From Collimonas sp. OK242 (GTDB lineage: Bacteria; Pseudomonadota; Gammaproteobacteria; Burkholderiales; Burkholderiaceae_D), in the NCBI RefSeq assembly GCF_900107095.1, contig NZ_FNOR01000012.1, positions 122,233 through 186,232 of the forward strand: a stretch of 64,000 nt of DNA. Direction: 5' to 3'. Made by a program: the position numbers and the translations under genes. Below the pieces are notes generated by a model. It searched no databases, had not been told where the DNA came from, and was given only the letters and a program-made list of their open reading frames with translations. Below, piece after piece: positions 1 through 9,562 of the stretch (within the stretch, counting starts at the first letter, position 1; each line of letters starts with the position of its first letter).

Positions 1-1
1 A

Positions 2-592
2 GCGCTGGGCAAGCCGAACAACGGCGGCACCAAGATTTTCTCGATCTCGGGCGACGTCGAAAAGCCGGGCAATTACGAAGTGCCGCTGGGTACGCCGTTC
101 GCCAAGCTGATGGAACTGGCAGGCGGCATGCGCGGCGGCAAAAAGATCAAGGCCGTGATCCCTGGCGGTTCGTCCGCACCGGTGATCAGGGGCGAGGTCA
201 TGATGGATACCGATCTCGATTACGATTCGATCGCCAAGGCCGGCTCGATGCTCGGTTCCGGCGCAGTGATCGTGATGGACGAAACGCGTTGCATGGTGAA
301 ATCGCTGCTGCGCCTGTCCTACTTTTATTTTGAGGAATCCTGCGGCCAGTGCACGCCTTGCCGCGAAGGCACCGGCTGGCTGTATCGCCTGGTGCATCGC
401 ATAGAAACCGGGCATGGCCGTCCGGAGGACATGGATCTGCTGGATACGGTAGCGGGCAACATCATGGGCCGCACCATTTGTGCGCTCGGCGATGCGGCAG
501 CGATGCCGGTGCGCGGTTTCCTGAAGAATTATCGCGAAGAATTTGAATATCACATCGAGCATAAGCATTGCTTGGTGCCTAGTTATCAATAA
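2..592 (+). CDS. nuoF: NADH-quinone oxidoreductase subunit F, 3' part
   Basis: This is the C-terminal 196 residues of the NADH-binding, FMN-carrying subunit of complex I, which passes electrons from NADH to the first Fe-S clusters on the cytoplasmic arm. The frame is open to the left edge, so the N-terminal NADH/FMN region lies outside the window. Visible are the soluble-ligand-binding region (motif GDVEKPGNYEVPLGTP) and the N3 4Fe-4S motif ESCGQCTPCREG, with its fourth cysteine in ICALGDA about 40 residues later. The gene is followed by nuoG with the usual order. The 189-bp gap to the likely nuoG start is unusually long for this operon and holds two copies of a small repeat. Assignment is secure. 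Confidence 0.97.
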   Translation, partial: ALGKPNNGGTKIFSISGDVEKPGNYEVPLGTPFAKLMELAGGMRGGKKIKAVIPGGSSAPVIRGEVMMDTDLDYDSIAKAGSMLGSGAVIVMDETRCMVKSLLRLSYFYFEESCGQCTPCREGTGWLYRLVHRIETGHGRPEDMDLLDTVAGNIMGRTICALGDAAAMPVRGFLKNYREEFEYHIEHKHCLVPSYQ

Positions 593-596
593 TTGC

Positions 597-654
597 GGGA
601 CAGAGTTTAAGAGCCACCGTAGCGTGGCGAATTACTCTGTCCCCAACTGACTAG
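597..654 (+). repeat. nuo-operon repeat, copy A (palindromic)
   Basis: The gap after nuoF holds a hairpin-forming unit. Outer arms GGGACAGAGT (597-606) and ACTCTGTCCC (634-643) are perfect inverted repeats, and inner arms GCCAC/GTGGC lie at 613-617 and 624-628. The tail CAACTGACTAG follows. Related copies lie at 687-755, 4712-4809 and 9481-9526. It resembles a REP-type dispersed palindrome, but family membership is not verified. Confidence 0.7.
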
Positions 655-686
655 ATAAGACGCTTGAATAGCAAAGAAAAGTAGCT

Positions 687-755
687 GGACAGGGTTTAAG
701 GGGCACCGTTGCATGGTGAATTACGCGACCCGTGCGACTCAGTCCTCAACTAATC
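687..755 (+). repeat. nuo-operon repeat, copy B (degenerate)
   Basis: This is a diverged direct copy of the unit at 597-654. It shares GGACAG.GTTTAAG, a GGTGAATTAC block and a tail CTCAACTAATCAA, but its outer arms no longer pair perfectly. It contains an ATG at 713 in frame with nuoG. Starting there would make the first 23 residues of NuoG repeat-derived, which argues for the downstream start at 782. Confidence 0.6.
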
Positions 756-781
756 AAAACATAGGCAAGAAAAGCAAAGCC

Positions 782-3136
782 ATGGTTGAAATCGAAATAG
801 ACGGCAAGAAGGTGGAAGTCCAGGAGGGCAGCATGGTAATGGATGCTGCCAACAAGATTGGCACTTACATTCCACATTTCTGCTATCACAAAAAACTCTC
901 CATCGCGGCCAACTGCCGCATGTGCCTGGTCGAGGTGGAAAAAGCGCCGAAGGCCCTGCCTGCCTGCGCCACTCCGGTGACTGCCGGCATGATCGTGCGC
1001 ACCAGCAGTGAAAAGGCGACCACTGCGCAAAAGAGCGTGATGGAATTCCTGCTGATTAATCATCCGCTGGATTGCCCGATCTGCGATCAGGGCGGCGAAT
1101 GCCAGTTGCAGGATTTGGCGGTCGGTTACGGTAAATCGTCTTCCCGCTACGAAGAAGAGAAGCGGGTCGTGGCGCCGAAAGATGCCGGTCCGCTGATCTC
1201 GATGCAGGAAATGAGCCGTTGCATCCAATGCACCCGCTGCGTTCGCTTCGGCCAGGAAATCGCCGGCGTGATGGAATTCGGCATGGTTGGCCGCGGCGAA
1301 CACTCCGAGATCACTACCTTCGTCGGCAAGACCGTCAATTCCGAACTGTCCGGCAACATGATCGATCTGTGCCCGGTCGGCGCACTGACATCCAAGCCAT
1401 TCCGTTACAGCGCCCGGACCTGGGAATTGTCGCGCCGCAAATCGGTCAGCCCGCATGATGGCCTGGGCGCCAACCTGGTGGTGCAAGTCAAATCCGGCAA
1501 GGTGATGCGCGTGCTGCCGCTGGAAAACAACGACGTCAATGAATGCTGGCTGTCGGACAAGGATCGCTTCGCCTATGAAGGCTTGAACAGCGCCGAACGC
1601 CTGACCAAGCCGATGCTCAAGCAAGACGGCAAATGGCAGGAAGTCGAATGGCAAACTGCGCTTGAATATGTGGCGCACGGTTTGCGCAACATTCGCCATG
1701 AGCATGGCGCTGACGCCATTGCCGCTGTCGGTACGCCGTATTCGACGCTGGAAGAATTGTCGCTGCTGCAAAAAGTGGTGCGCGGCCTGGGTTCGGAAAA
1801 CATCGATTTCCGCCTGCGTCAATCCGATTTCGCCCTGGATGGCAAAGTCATGCCGTGGCTCGGCATGTCGATCAACGAATTCGCGCAGCTGGATCGCGCT
1901 TTCATCATCGGCTCGTTCCTGCGCAAGGATCATCCGCTGTTGTCGGCGCGGCTGCGCCTGGGCGTCAAGCGCGGCGCCAAGCTGAGCATCCTGCATGCGG
2001 CTGACGACGATCTGCTGATGCCGGTCGCTAACAAGATGATCGCTGCACCGTCGGCCTGGTTGTCGCTATTGGGTCAGGTGGCGGTTGCTGTGGCACAGGC
2101 CAAGAGCATCGCAGTGCCTGCCGGCTTCGAGAATGTCGAAGCTTCGGCCGAAGCCAAGCAAACCGCTGCCAGCCTGTTGTCCGGCGCTGCGAAAGCGGTA
2201 TTGCTCGGCAATGCCGCGGCACAGCATCCACAGGCTTCGCAACTGCACGCAGTGGCGCAGTGGATTGCACAGCAGACCGACGCCAAGTTCGGCTACATGA
2301 CCGAGGCTGGCAATACTGTCGGCGGTTATTGGGCGAATGCCTTGCCGGCAGCCGGCAAGGGCCGCAACGCGCAACAGATTTTCGCTCAGCCGCACAAGGC
2401 TTATGTGCTGTTGAACGCCGAGCCGGAGCTTGATAGCTTCGACCCGCAAGTCGCTGTGGCGGCGCTGAAGCAGGCCGAGATGGTCGTGACTTTGTCCGCA
2501 TACCAGCACGGCGCTGAATACGCCGACGTATTGCTGCCGATTGCGCCATTTACCGAAACCTCGGGTACTTTCGTCAATTGCGAAGGCCGTGCCCAAAGTT
2601 TCAACGGCACCGTCCGGCCCATGGGCGATGCCCGTCCGGCCTGGAAGGTATTGCGCGTATTGGGTAACCTGCTGGGCCTGCCTGGTTTCGACTACGACAC
2701 TTCCGAAGCGATTCGCGATGAAGTGCTGGGTACCGGCGAAGTTGCTGAAGCCAACCTGTCGGCACGTCTGAACAACTTCAGCGATCTGGCGCCGCAAGCT
2801 GCAGCACGGGCTGCCAACGCCAATGGCGAGGGCGGGCTGGAACGTTTAGCGGATGTGCCTATCTATTTTGCCGATGCGGTAGTGCGTCGCGCGGCATCGT
2901 TGCAGGAAACCGTTGACGGCCAGGCGCCGCAAGCATGGTTGTCGGCTGCGCTGGCGGCAAAGCTGGGCATCGCTGCCGGCGATCGCGTTAATCTTAAACA
3001 AGGGCAGGGCGCTGCTGCGCTGGCCGCGGCGATTGATCCTTCGCTGCCGGAAAATGTGGTGCGGGTAGCCGCTTCGCATGCCTCGACCGCAGCCTTGGGT
3101 GCGATGTTTGGTTCTATCGTAGTGGAGAAAGCATGA
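782..3136 (+). CDS. nuoG: NADH-quinone oxidoreductase subunit G
   Basis: This is the large Fe-S subunit of complex I (784 aa from the chosen start). The N-terminus holds a 2Fe-2S ferredoxin domain (Cys in HFCYHKK, NCRMC and PACAT). Next come the His/Cys N5 ligand set [14 protein letters not shown] and the N4 set CIQCTRC with a distal Cys in [11 protein letters not shown] molybdopterin-oxidoreductase-like domain fills the rest. The three clustered cysteines that bind the extra N7 cluster in E. coli-type NuoG are not visible after residue 230, so this is the Paracoccus/mitochondrial-like form. The start at 782 ([10 protein letters not shown]) matches the family N-terminus; an in-frame ATG at 713 lies inside a repeat. 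The stop overlaps the nuoH start (ATGA). Confidence 0.96.
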   Translation: MVEIEIDGKKVEVQEGSMVMDAANKIGTYIPHFCYHKKLSIAANCRMCLVEVEKAPKALPACATPVTAGMIVRTSSEKATTAQKSVMEFLLINHPLDCPICDQGGECQLQDLAVGYGKSSSRYEEEKRVVAPKDAGPLISMQEMSRCIQCTRCVRFGQEIAGVMEFGMVGRGEHSEITTFVGKTVNSELSGNMIDLCPVGALTSKPFRYSARTWELSRRKSVSPHDGLGANLVVQVKSGKVMRVLPLENNDVNECWLSDKDRFAYEGLNSAERLTKPMLKQDGKWQEVEWQTALEYVAHGLRNIRHEHGADAIAAVGTPYSTLEELSLLQKVVRGLGSENIDFRLRQSDFALDGKVMPWLGMSINEFAQLDRAFIIGSFLRKDHPLLSARLRLGVKRGAKLSILHAADDDLLMPVANKMIAAPSAWLSLLGQVAVAVAQAKSIAVPAGFENVEASAEAKQTAASLLSGAAKAVLLGNAAAQHPQASQLHAVAQWIAQQTDAKFGYMTEAGNTVGGYWANALPAAGKGRNAQQIFAQPHKAYVLLNAEPELDSFDPQVAVAALKQAEMVVTLSAYQHGAEYADVLLPIAPFTETSGTFVNCEGRAQSFNGTVRPMGDARPAWKVLRVLGNLLGLPGFDYDTSEAIRDEVLGTGEVAEANLSARLNNFSDLAPQAAARAANANGEGGLERLADVPIYFADAVVRRAASLQETVDGQAPQAWLSAALAAKLGIAAGDRVNLKQGQGAAALAAAIDPSLPENVVRVAASHASTAALGAMFGSIVVEKA

Positions 3137-4203
3137 TGGATCATTTCATCGCCGCCATCAATGCCACCGGCGCCGACTGGTTCGGTTTCCTCTGGCCGCT
3201 GATCTGGAATCTGATCAAGATCATCGTTGTCGTCGTGCCGCTGCTGTTGTGCGTGGCCTACATGACTTACTGGGAACGCAAGCTGATCGGCTGGATGCAT
3301 ATCCGCCTCGGCCCTAACCGGGTTGGTCCGGCCGGTTTGCTGCAACCGATCGCCGACGCCCTCAAGCTGCTGTTGAAGGAAGTCACCTTGCCGGCGCGCG
3401 CCAACAAGGTATTGTTCTTCATCGCACCGATCATGACCATCATGCCGGCTTTGGCTGCATGGGCGGTGGTGCCGTTCGGTCCGGAAACCGTTTTGGCCAA
3501 CGTCAACGCCGGCCTGCTGTTCGTGATGGCCATCACTTCGATGGAAGTCTACGGCGTGATCATTGCCGGCTGGGCTTCCAACTCCAAGTATGCCTTCCTC
3601 GGCGCGATGCGCGCTTCGGCGCAGATGGTGTCCTACGAAATTTCGATGGGCTTCGCCCTGGTCATCGTGCTGATGGTGTCGGGCAGCCTGAATCTGACCG
3701 ATATCGTGATGGCGCAAAGCAAGGGCTATTTCTACGATCACGGCGTCGGCGTGCTGTCGTGGAACTGGTTGTCCTTGCTGCCGGTGTTCCTGATCTACTT
3801 CATTTCGGGGATTGCCGAAACCAACCGTCACCCGTTCGACGTGGTGGAAGGCGAATCGGAAATCGTCGCCGGTCACATGATCGAATACTCGGGCATGTCG
3901 TTCGCGATGTTCTTCCTGGCTGAATACGCCAACATGATCCTGATCTCGATCCTGGCAACGCTGTTGTTCATGGGTGGCTGGGCATCGCCGCTGGCGATGC
4001 TGGACTGGATTCCAGGCTGGATCTGGCTCGGCGCGAAGACCTTCTTCTTGCTGTCGGTGTTCATCTGGGTACGCGCTTCGTTCCCGCGCTATCGCTATGA
4101 TCAGATCATGCGTTTGGGCTGGAAAGTATTTATCCCCTTGATTCTCGCCTACCTGGTGATCGTCGCTGCCTGGATTCAAAGTCCGTGGAATATCTGGAAG
4201 TAA
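3133..4203 (+). CDS. nuoH: NADH-quinone oxidoreductase subunit H
   Basis: This is the 356-aa hydrophobic subunit of complex I that forms much of the quinone chamber and links the peripheral and membrane arms. It has about eight membrane segments. The conserved loops are visible: [20 protein letters not shown] near residue 57, and the acidic stretch [17 protein letters not shown] near residue 230, followed by FAEYANM. The ATG at 3133 overlaps the nuoG stop, and a second ATG follows directly at 3136, so the true N-terminus is one of these. A GGAG lies about 7 bases upstream. Translation is probably coupled to nuoG. Confidence 0.97.
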   Translation: MMDHFIAAINATGADWFGFLWPLIWNLIKIIVVVVPLLLCVAYMTYWERKLIGWMHIRLGPNRVGPAGLLQPIADALKLLLKEVTLPARANKVLFFIAPIMTIMPALAAWAVVPFGPETVLANVNAGLLFVMAITSMEVYGVIIAGWASNSKYAFLGAMRASAQMVSYEISMGFALVIVLMVSGSLNLTDIVMAQSKGYFYDHGVGVLSWNWLSLLPVFLIYFISGIAETNRHPFDVVEGESEIVAGHMIEYSGMSFAMFFLAEYANMILISILATLLFMGGWASPLAMLDWIPGWIWLGAKTFFLLSVFIWVRASFPRYRYDQIMRLGWKVFIPLILAYLVIVAAWIQSPWNIWK

Positions 4204-4220
4204 TGGAAGGTTTAGTGTAA

Positions 4221-4709
4221 ATGGAAGCCATCAAGGATTTTTTCGGCAGTTTGATGCTGCTGGAGTTGCTCAAAGGGCTGCGGCTGACCGGCCGCTACCT
4301 GTTCGCACGCAAGATTACGGTGCTGTTCCCGGAAGAGAAGACGCCGCAGTCGCCACGTTTTCGCGGCTTGCATGCATTGCGTCGCTACCCGAACGGTGAA
4401 GAGCGTTGCATCGCCTGCAAATTGTGTGAAGCGGTTTGCCCGGCGATGGCGATCACGATCGAGTCCGAGCAGCGTGCAGACGGTTCGCGCCGCACCACGC
4501 GCTACGATATCGATCTGACCAAGTGCATTTTCTGTGGTTTCTGCGAAGAGTCTTGCCCGGTCGATTCGATCGTCGAGACCCACATCCTGGAATATCACGG
4601 CGAAAAACGTGGCGATCTCTACTACACCAAGGAAATGCTGCTGGCGGTGGGTGATCGTTACGAACCTGAAATTGCTGCGGCGCGCGCAGCGGATGCTGCA
4701 TACCGTTAA
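4221..4709 (+). CDS. nuoI: NADH-quinone oxidoreductase subunit I
   Basis: This 162-aa ferredoxin-like subunit carries clusters N6a and N6b and passes electrons towards N2 and quinone. Two 8Fe ferredoxin motifs are clear, [12 protein letters not shown] near residue 60 and [12 protein letters not shown] near residue 99, each with CxxCxxCxxxCP spacing. Its amphipathic N-terminal region ([16 protein letters not shown]) fits membrane-surface docking. It starts 17 bases after nuoH. The 118-bp gap to nuoJ holds an inverted copy of the nuo repeat. Confidence 0.97.
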   Translation: MEAIKDFFGSLMLLELLKGLRLTGRYLFARKITVLFPEEKTPQSPRFRGLHALRRYPNGEERCIACKLCEAVCPAMAITIESEQRADGSRRTTRYDIDLTKCIFCGFCEESCPVDSIVETHILEYHGEKRGDLYYTKEMLLAVGDRYEPEIAAARAADAAYR

Positions 4710-4711
4710 CT

Positions 4712-4809
4712 GTTTGATTAGTTGGGGACGGAGCTGTACGGGAAGTGTCGCACGGAGCGTGTAATTCATCGCACAGCTAACCTTGGCGACTCTTGAAGTC
4801 TGTCCCTCA
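4712..4809 (-). repeat. nuo-operon repeat, copy C (inverted)
   Basis: Read on the minus strand, this stretch gives GGGACAGACTTCAAGAG, then a GAATTACACGCTCCGTGCGAC block, then CCGTCCCCAACTAATCAAAC. It therefore matches copy B in order and in several words. It fills nearly the whole nuoI-nuoJ gap. It is longer than copy A because of extra bases in the centre. Confidence 0.6.
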
Positions 4810-4827
4810 ATTTGTTTATAGGCCATT

Positions 4828-5496
4828 ATGGAATTTAAGACCTTCTTGTTCTACGCGTTTTCGGTGGTGCTGGTGATCGCCGCCTTGCGCGTAATTACCG
4901 CACGTAATCCAGTGCATTCCGCGCTGTTCCTGGTGTTGTCGTTTTTCTCGGCGGCCGCTATCTGGATGCTGTTGAAAGCGGAGTTCCTGTCCATCGTGCT
5001 GGTGCTGGTGTATGTCGGCGCGGTGATGGTGCTGTTCTTGTTCGTGGTGATGATGCTGGATATTAATCTGGACAAGATGCGAGAAGGATTCTGGGGGTAT
5101 TTCCCGTTGGCGGCGACAGTCGGCACGGTCATCGTGCTGGAAATGGCTGCCGTCATATTCCACGGTTTCCAAGGTTCCGATGCCGACGTTCCTGCGGTCT
5201 CGGCCAACATCGGCAGCACCAAGGCGCTGGGCATGCTGATCTACACCGAATACGTGTACGCCTTTGAAATCGCCGCCGTCGTGCTGCTGGTGGCGATCGT
5301 CGCCGCTGTCGCCCTGACATTGCGCCGCCGCAAAGACACCAAGTATTTTTCACCTTCTGCCGCAGTCAAGGTCAAGAGCAGCGACCGGGTTCGCATCGTG
5401 AAGATGAAATCGGAAGCCAAGGTCGACCCGGTTGCGCCCGCAAGTCCGGTCAACCCCGCTGCCAACCCTCCGGCACCAGCGGCACCACAAAAATAA
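4828..5496 (+). CDS. nuoJ: NADH-quinone oxidoreductase subunit J
   Basis: This is a membrane subunit of complex I (222 aa) with five predicted helices; the conserved third helix reads [21 protein letters not shown]. It helps connect quinone reduction to the proton channels. The last 50 residues form a charged stretch, then a Pro/Ala-rich tail ([20 protein letters not shown]). This tail makes it somewhat longer than compact homologues. It is followed by nuoK after 13 bases. Confidence 0.95.
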   Translation: MEFKTFLFYAFSVVLVIAALRVITARNPVHSALFLVLSFFSAAAIWMLLKAEFLSIVLVLVYVGAVMVLFLFVVMMLDINLDKMREGFWGYFPLAATVGTVIVLEMAAVIFHGFQGSDADVPAVSANIGSTKALGMLIYTEYVYAFEIAAVVLLVAIVAAVALTLRRRKDTKYFSPSAAVKVKSSDRVRIVKMKSEAKVDPVAPASPVNPAANPPAPAAPQK

Positions 5497-5509
5497 CAAG
5501 GACGCAATA

Positions 5510-5818
5510 ATGGCACTTTCGCTCGCTCACTATCTGATCCTTGGCGCGATCCTGTTCTCGATCGGCATCGTCGGCATTTTCCTGAACCGCAAGAACCTCA
5601 TCATATTGCTGATGGCAATCGAATTGATGTTGTTGGCGGTGAACATAAACTTCATCGCGTTTTCGTATTACCTGGGTGATGCGGCCGGACAGATTTTCGT
5701 TTTCTTTATCCTTACCGTAGCAGCCGCCGAAGCGGCGATTGGCCTGGCAATCCTGGTGGCGCTGTTCCGTAACCTGGACACCATCAACGTGGAAGATCTG
5801 GACAGCCTTAAGGGCTAA
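5510..5818 (+). CDS. nuoK: NADH-quinone oxidoreductase subunit K
   Basis: This 102-aa, three-helix subunit is homologous to MrpC and forms part of the proton path in complex I. Its two buried glutamates are present in [10 protein letters not shown] (helix 2) and in [11 protein letters not shown] (helix 3). The start at 5510 ([12 protein letters not shown]) is chosen because AAGGA lies 8-10 bases upstream and the family begins there. The frame is open further upstream but would add unrelated residues overlapping the nuoJ tail. Confidence 0.96.
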   Translation: MALSLAHYLILGAILFSIGIVGIFLNRKNLIILLMAIELMLLAVNINFIAFSYYLGDAAGQIFVFFILTVAAAEAAIGLAILVALFRNLDTINVEDLDSLKG

Positions 5819-5903
5819 GCGGTTTGTTCCGGCGAACTCAGGTTTGGCGGGATGGGCAGATAAAGAATACACAGACAAATAACGAATAAAGATAAGGTTC
5901 ATC

Positions 5904-7934
5904 ATGGCGGGGCAACTTAACCCACAATTACTTCTTGCCGTACCGTTGGCGCCTCTGGCTGGCGCTGCGATCGCGGGCTTATTCGGTACCAAATTCTTCG
6001 GCAACCTGGTCGGTCGCAAGACCTCGCACACGGTCACGATCCTGGGCGTGCTGATCGCCCTGATCATTTCCGTGCAGACCTTGCTGCAGGTGATCGACGG
6101 CGCCACATTCAACGGCACCTTGTACACCTGGATGACGGTGGGCGGCGTCAAGCTGGAGATCGGCTTCCTGGTCGACAGCCTGACCGCGATGATGATGTGC
6201 GTGGTGAGCTTTGTCTCGCTGATGGTGCATATCTATACCATCGGCTACATGAAAGACGACGAGGGCTATAACCGTTTCTTCGCCTATATCTCCCTGTTCA
6301 CGTTCTCGATGCTGATGCTGGTCATGAGCAACAACTTCCTGCAGCTGTTCTTCGGCTGGGAAGCGGTGGGCCTGGTGTCGTATCTGCTGATCGGTTTCTG
6401 GTACACCCGTCCGACAGCGATTTTCGCCAACATGAAAGCGTTCCTGGTCAACCGGGTCGGCGACTTCGGTTTCATTCTCGGCATCGGCTTGCTGCTGGCG
6501 TATTCCGGCTCGATGAACTACACCGAAGTATTCGCGCAAAAGGGCATGCTGGCGCAACTGACCTTGCCTGGCAGCGACTGGATGTTGCTGACCGTGGCCT
6601 GTATCTGCCTGTTCATCGGCGCCATGGGCAAGTCGGCGCAGTTTCCGTTGCACGTCTGGCTGCCGGATTCGATGGAAGGCCCGACCCCGATTTCCGCACT
6701 GATCCACGCCGCCACCATGGTGACCGCCGGCATCTTCATGGTGACCCGCATGTCGCCGCTGTTCGAGCTGTCCGACACCGCCTTGTCGTTCATCCTGATC
6801 ATCGGCTCGATTACCGCCTTGTTCATGGGTTTCCTTGGCGTTATCCAGACTGACATCAAACGCGTGGTGGCTTACTCGACCTTGTCCCAGCTCGGCTACA
6901 TGACCGTGGCCCTGGGTGCTTCGGCATACTCGGTGGCGGTATTCCATCTGATGACGCATGCGTTCTTCAAGGCCTTGCTGTTCCTCGGCGCCGGTTCGGT
7001 CATCATCGGCCTGCATCACGATCAAGACATGCGCAACATGGGCGGCCTGCGTAAATACATGCCGATCACCTGGATCACTTCGCTGGTCGGTTCGCTGGCA
7101 TTGATCGGCACGCCGTTCTTCTCCGGTTTCTATTCGAAGGACAGCATCATCGAAGCGGCCCACGCATCGACGCTGTTCGGTTCCGGTTTTGCCTACTTTG
7201 CCGTGCTGGCAAGCGTATTTGTCACAGCCTTCTATTCGTTCCGTATGTATTTCATGGTGTTCCACGGCGAAGAGCGTTTCGGCCTGGCGCATAACGGCCA
7301 CGAACACGACGACGAAGAGCCGGGCCATCATGGCTTGAGTGCGGGGGAAAAACCGCATGAGTCCCCTTGGGTGGTGACCTTGCCGCTGATCCTGCTGGCG
7401 ATTCCATCGGCCGTCATCGGCTTCCTGGCGGTCGAGCCTATGCTGTTCGGCAGTTTCTTCAAGGACGTGATTTTCGTCAACGAGGCGCACCATGCAATGG
7501 AAGAACTGCGCAATGACTTCCATGGCCCGGTCGCCATGATCGCGCATGCATTCAGCTCGGCGCCGTTGTGGCTGGCGATCGCCGGCGTGGCGTCGGCGTA
7601 TTACTGCTACATGGTCAATCCGCGTTTGCCGGCAGCGCTCAAGCAGAAGTTTCTGCCGATCTTCACGCTGCTCGACAATAAATACTATATGGACAAGTTC
7701 AACGATGTGGTGTTTGCCGGTGGTGCCCGCATGTTGGGCCGCGGCTTGTGGAACGCCGGCGACCGTGGCCTGATCGACGGCCTGATCGTCAACGGCAGCG
7801 CCAAGGCAGTCAGCTGGTTTTCGAAAATTACCCGTCTCTGGCAGTCCGGATACATCTATCACTATGCATTCGTGATGATTATCGGCGTGCTGGGTTTCCT
7901 GGTTTGGTTCATGCCGTTCCCGTTTGCCAAATAA
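5904..7934 (+). CDS. nuoL: NADH-quinone oxidoreductase subunit L
   Basis: This is the distal antiporter-like proton-pumping subunit of complex I (676 aa). It contains the Glu of helix 5 in FFGWEAVGLVSYLLIGFW, the channel block SMEGPTPISALIHAATMVTAG with its central lysine/histidine network, and the long C-terminal lateral helix region. A His/Glu-rich cytoplasmic loop near residue 455 (HNGHEHDDEEPGHHG) looks like a lineage insertion and could bind metal, though nothing shows that it does. It lies 85 bases after nuoK. Confidence 0.97.
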   Translation: MAGQLNPQLLLAVPLAPLAGAAIAGLFGTKFFGNLVGRKTSHTVTILGVLIALIISVQTLLQVIDGATFNGTLYTWMTVGGVKLEIGFLVDSLTAMMMCVVSFVSLMVHIYTIGYMKDDEGYNRFFAYISLFTFSMLMLVMSNNFLQLFFGWEAVGLVSYLLIGFWYTRPTAIFANMKAFLVNRVGDFGFILGIGLLLAYSGSMNYTEVFAQKGMLAQLTLPGSDWMLLTVACICLFIGAMGKSAQFPLHVWLPDSMEGPTPISALIHAATMVTAGIFMVTRMSPLFELSDTALSFILIIGSITALFMGFLGVIQTDIKRVVAYSTLSQLGYMTVALGASAYSVAVFHLMTHAFFKALLFLGAGSVIIGLHHDQDMRNMGGLRKYMPITWITSLVGSLALIGTPFFSGFYSKDSIIEAAHASTLFGSGFAYFAVLASVFVTAFYSFRMYFMVFHGEERFGLAHNGHEHDDEEPGHHGLSAGEKPHESPWVVTLPLILLAIPSAVIGFLAVEPMLFGSFFKDVIFVNEAHHAMEELRNDFHGPVAMIAHAFSSAPLWLAIAGVASAYYCYMVNPRLPAALKQKFLPIFTLLDNKYYMDKFNDVVFAGGARMLGRGLWNAGDRGLIDGLIVNGSAKAVSWFSKITRLWQSGYIYHYAFVMIIGVLGFLVWFMPFPFAK

Positions 7935-7943
7935 GCAGCTAAA

Positions 7944-7979
7944 GCAAATTCAGCAAACTCGGCAAACTCAGCAAGGTAG
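7944..7979 (+). repeat. Short tandem repeat, 9-nt unit
   Basis: Four successive 9-mers lie in the nuoL-nuoM gap: GCAAATTCA, GCAAACTCG, GCAAACTCA and GCAAGGTAG. The first three are near-identical and the last is degenerate. The run stops just before the A-rich leader of nuoM. It may be replication slippage only. Confidence 0.55.
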
Positions 7980-7992
7980 ATAAATAATAAAT

Positions 7993-9483
7993 ATGATGCA
8001 GTCAACTTTCCCTCTTCTCAGCCTCGCGATCTGGTGTCCGGTCGCGTTCGGTATCCTCGTCCTGGCAGTGGGCCGCGACGACAATCCAACTCTGGTGCGC
8101 TGGCTGTCGCTGCTGGGTGCAGCGGTCAGCTTCGCGGTGACCTTGCCGCTCGTGAGCCAGTTCGATAACGGTTTGCATGGCATGCAGTTTGTCGAAAAGG
8201 CCGCCTGGATCGACCGTTTCAACATCAATTACTTTCTGGGTATCGATGGCATCTCGCTGTGGTTCATACCGCTGACGGCTTTCATTACCGTGATGGTGGT
8301 GATCTCCGCCTGGCAGGTGATCGAGAAGAAGGTCGCGCAATACATGGGCGCCTTCCTGATCTTGTCGGGCTTGATGATAGGCGTCTTTTGCGCGCTGGAC
8401 GGCATGCTGTTCTATGTCTTCTTCGAAGCGACGCTGATCCCGATGTTTATCATCGTCGGCGTCTGGGGCGGCGCCAACCGTGTCTATGCAGCGATCAAGT
8501 TCTTCCTGTACACCCTGATGGGTTCGCTGTTGATGCTGGTTGCGTTGCTGTACCTGTATTTCCAGTCGGGCGGCAGTTTTGAAATCCTGACCTGGCAGCA
8601 GCTGCCGCTGCCGATGACGGCGCAAATCCTGATTTTCCTGGCGTTCCTGATGGCGTTTGCCGTCAAGGTGCCGATGTGGCCGGTGCATACCTGGTTGCCG
8701 GACGCCCACGTCGAAGCGCCGACCGGCGGCTCCGTGGTACTGGCGGCAATCATGCTGAAGCTGGGCGGTTACGGTTTCCTGCGTTTCTCGTTGCCGATCA
8801 CGCCTGACGCCAGCCACTATCTGGCCGGCTTCATCATTACCTTGTCGCTGATCGCCGTGATCTATATCGGCCTGGTGGCGATGGTGCAGAACGACATGAA
8901 GAAGCTGATCGCCTATTCGTCGATTGCTCACATGGGTTTCGTCACCCTCGGCTTCTTCATTTTCAACGACATCGGCTTGCAGGGCGGTATCGTGCAAATG
9001 ATCTCGCACGGCTTTGTGTCCGGCGCAATGTTCCTGTGCATCGGCGTGCTGTATGACCGCATGCATACGCGTGAGATCGCCGAGTACGGCGGCGTGGTCA
9101 ACGTCATGCCGCGTTTCGCCGCCTTGTTCGTGTTGTTCTCGCTGGCCAATTCGGGCCTGCCGGGCACTTCCGGTTTCGTCGGCGAGTTCATGGTGATCCT
9201 GGGCTCCGTCAAGTTCAATTTCTGGATCGGCCTGCTGGCTGCAACCGCATTGATCCTGGGCGCTGCGTATTCGCTGTGGCTGGTCAAGCGAGTGGTGTTC
9301 GGCGCCGTTACCAATTCGCATGTGAAGGAAATGCTGGACCTGAACAAGCGTGAGTTCTTCATGCTGGGCGTGTTGGCGCTTGCCGTCATCGCGATGGGCG
9401 TGTATCCGGCGCCGTTCACCGATGCGATGCAGGTATCGGTAGCCGATCTGCTGAAGCATGTCGCGATCACCAAGCTGAATTGA
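7993..9483 (+). CDS. nuoM: NADH-quinone oxidoreductase subunit M
   Basis: This is the central antiporter-like proton-pumping subunit of complex I (496 aa, about 14 helices). The key Glu is in YVFFEATLIPMFIIVGVWGG. The channel motif LPDAHVEAPTGGSVVLAAIMLKLGGYG and the following KLIAYSSIAHMG are intact. Two adjacent ATGs (7993 and 7996) could each be the start. The stop codon lies at the edge of a partial copy of the nuo repeat. Confidence 0.97.
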   Translation: MMQSTFPLLSLAIWCPVAFGILVLAVGRDDNPTLVRWLSLLGAAVSFAVTLPLVSQFDNGLHGMQFVEKAAWIDRFNINYFLGIDGISLWFIPLTAFITVMVVISAWQVIEKKVAQYMGAFLILSGLMIGVFCALDGMLFYVFFEATLIPMFIIVGVWGGANRVYAAIKFFLYTLMGSLLMLVALLYLYFQSGGSFEILTWQQLPLPMTAQILIFLAFLMAFAVKVPMWPVHTWLPDAHVEAPTGGSVVLAAIMLKLGGYGFLRFSLPITPDASHYLAGFIITLSLIAVIYIGLVAMVQNDMKKLIAYSSIAHMGFVTLGFFIFNDIGLQGGIVQMISHGFVSGAMFLCIGVLYDRMHTREIAEYGGVVNVMPRFAALFVLFSLANSGLPGTSGFVGEFMVILGSVKFNFWIGLLAATALILGAAYSLWLVKRVVFGAVTNSHVKEMLDLNKREFFMLGVLALAVIAMGVYPAPFTDAMQVSVADLLKHVAITKLN

Positions 9484-9526
9484 CGAATTACCCTTTTCTG
9501 GGCGACTCTGCCCTCAACTGACTAGA
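9481..9526 (+). repeat. nuo-operon repeat, copy D (partial)
   Basis: The nuoM-nuoN gap starts with CGAATTAC, then GCGACTCTGCCCTCAACTGA and CTAGA. This matches only the right-hand half of copies A and B. It includes the nuoM stop codon. The left arm is missing, so it cannot form the full hairpin. Confidence 0.5.
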
Positions 9527-9562
9527 TTGAAGTGCAGTGCACAAAAAATAAGCGGCAAATAA

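Noticed and set aside
746..1996. Long minus-strand open frame (416 codons) opposite nuoG
   Set aside because: It is a shadow of GC-rich coding sequence: His/Gln/Arg/Asp-rich, no ribosome site, and fully opposite a secure gene. The same applies to the long antisense frames at 2863-4179, 5979-7862, 8002-9459 and 24920-27253.
7240..7360. His-rich loop in NuoL as a separate metal-binding gene or insertion
   Set aside because: The frame is continuous with NuoL and family motifs flank it on both sides; it is a loop variation.
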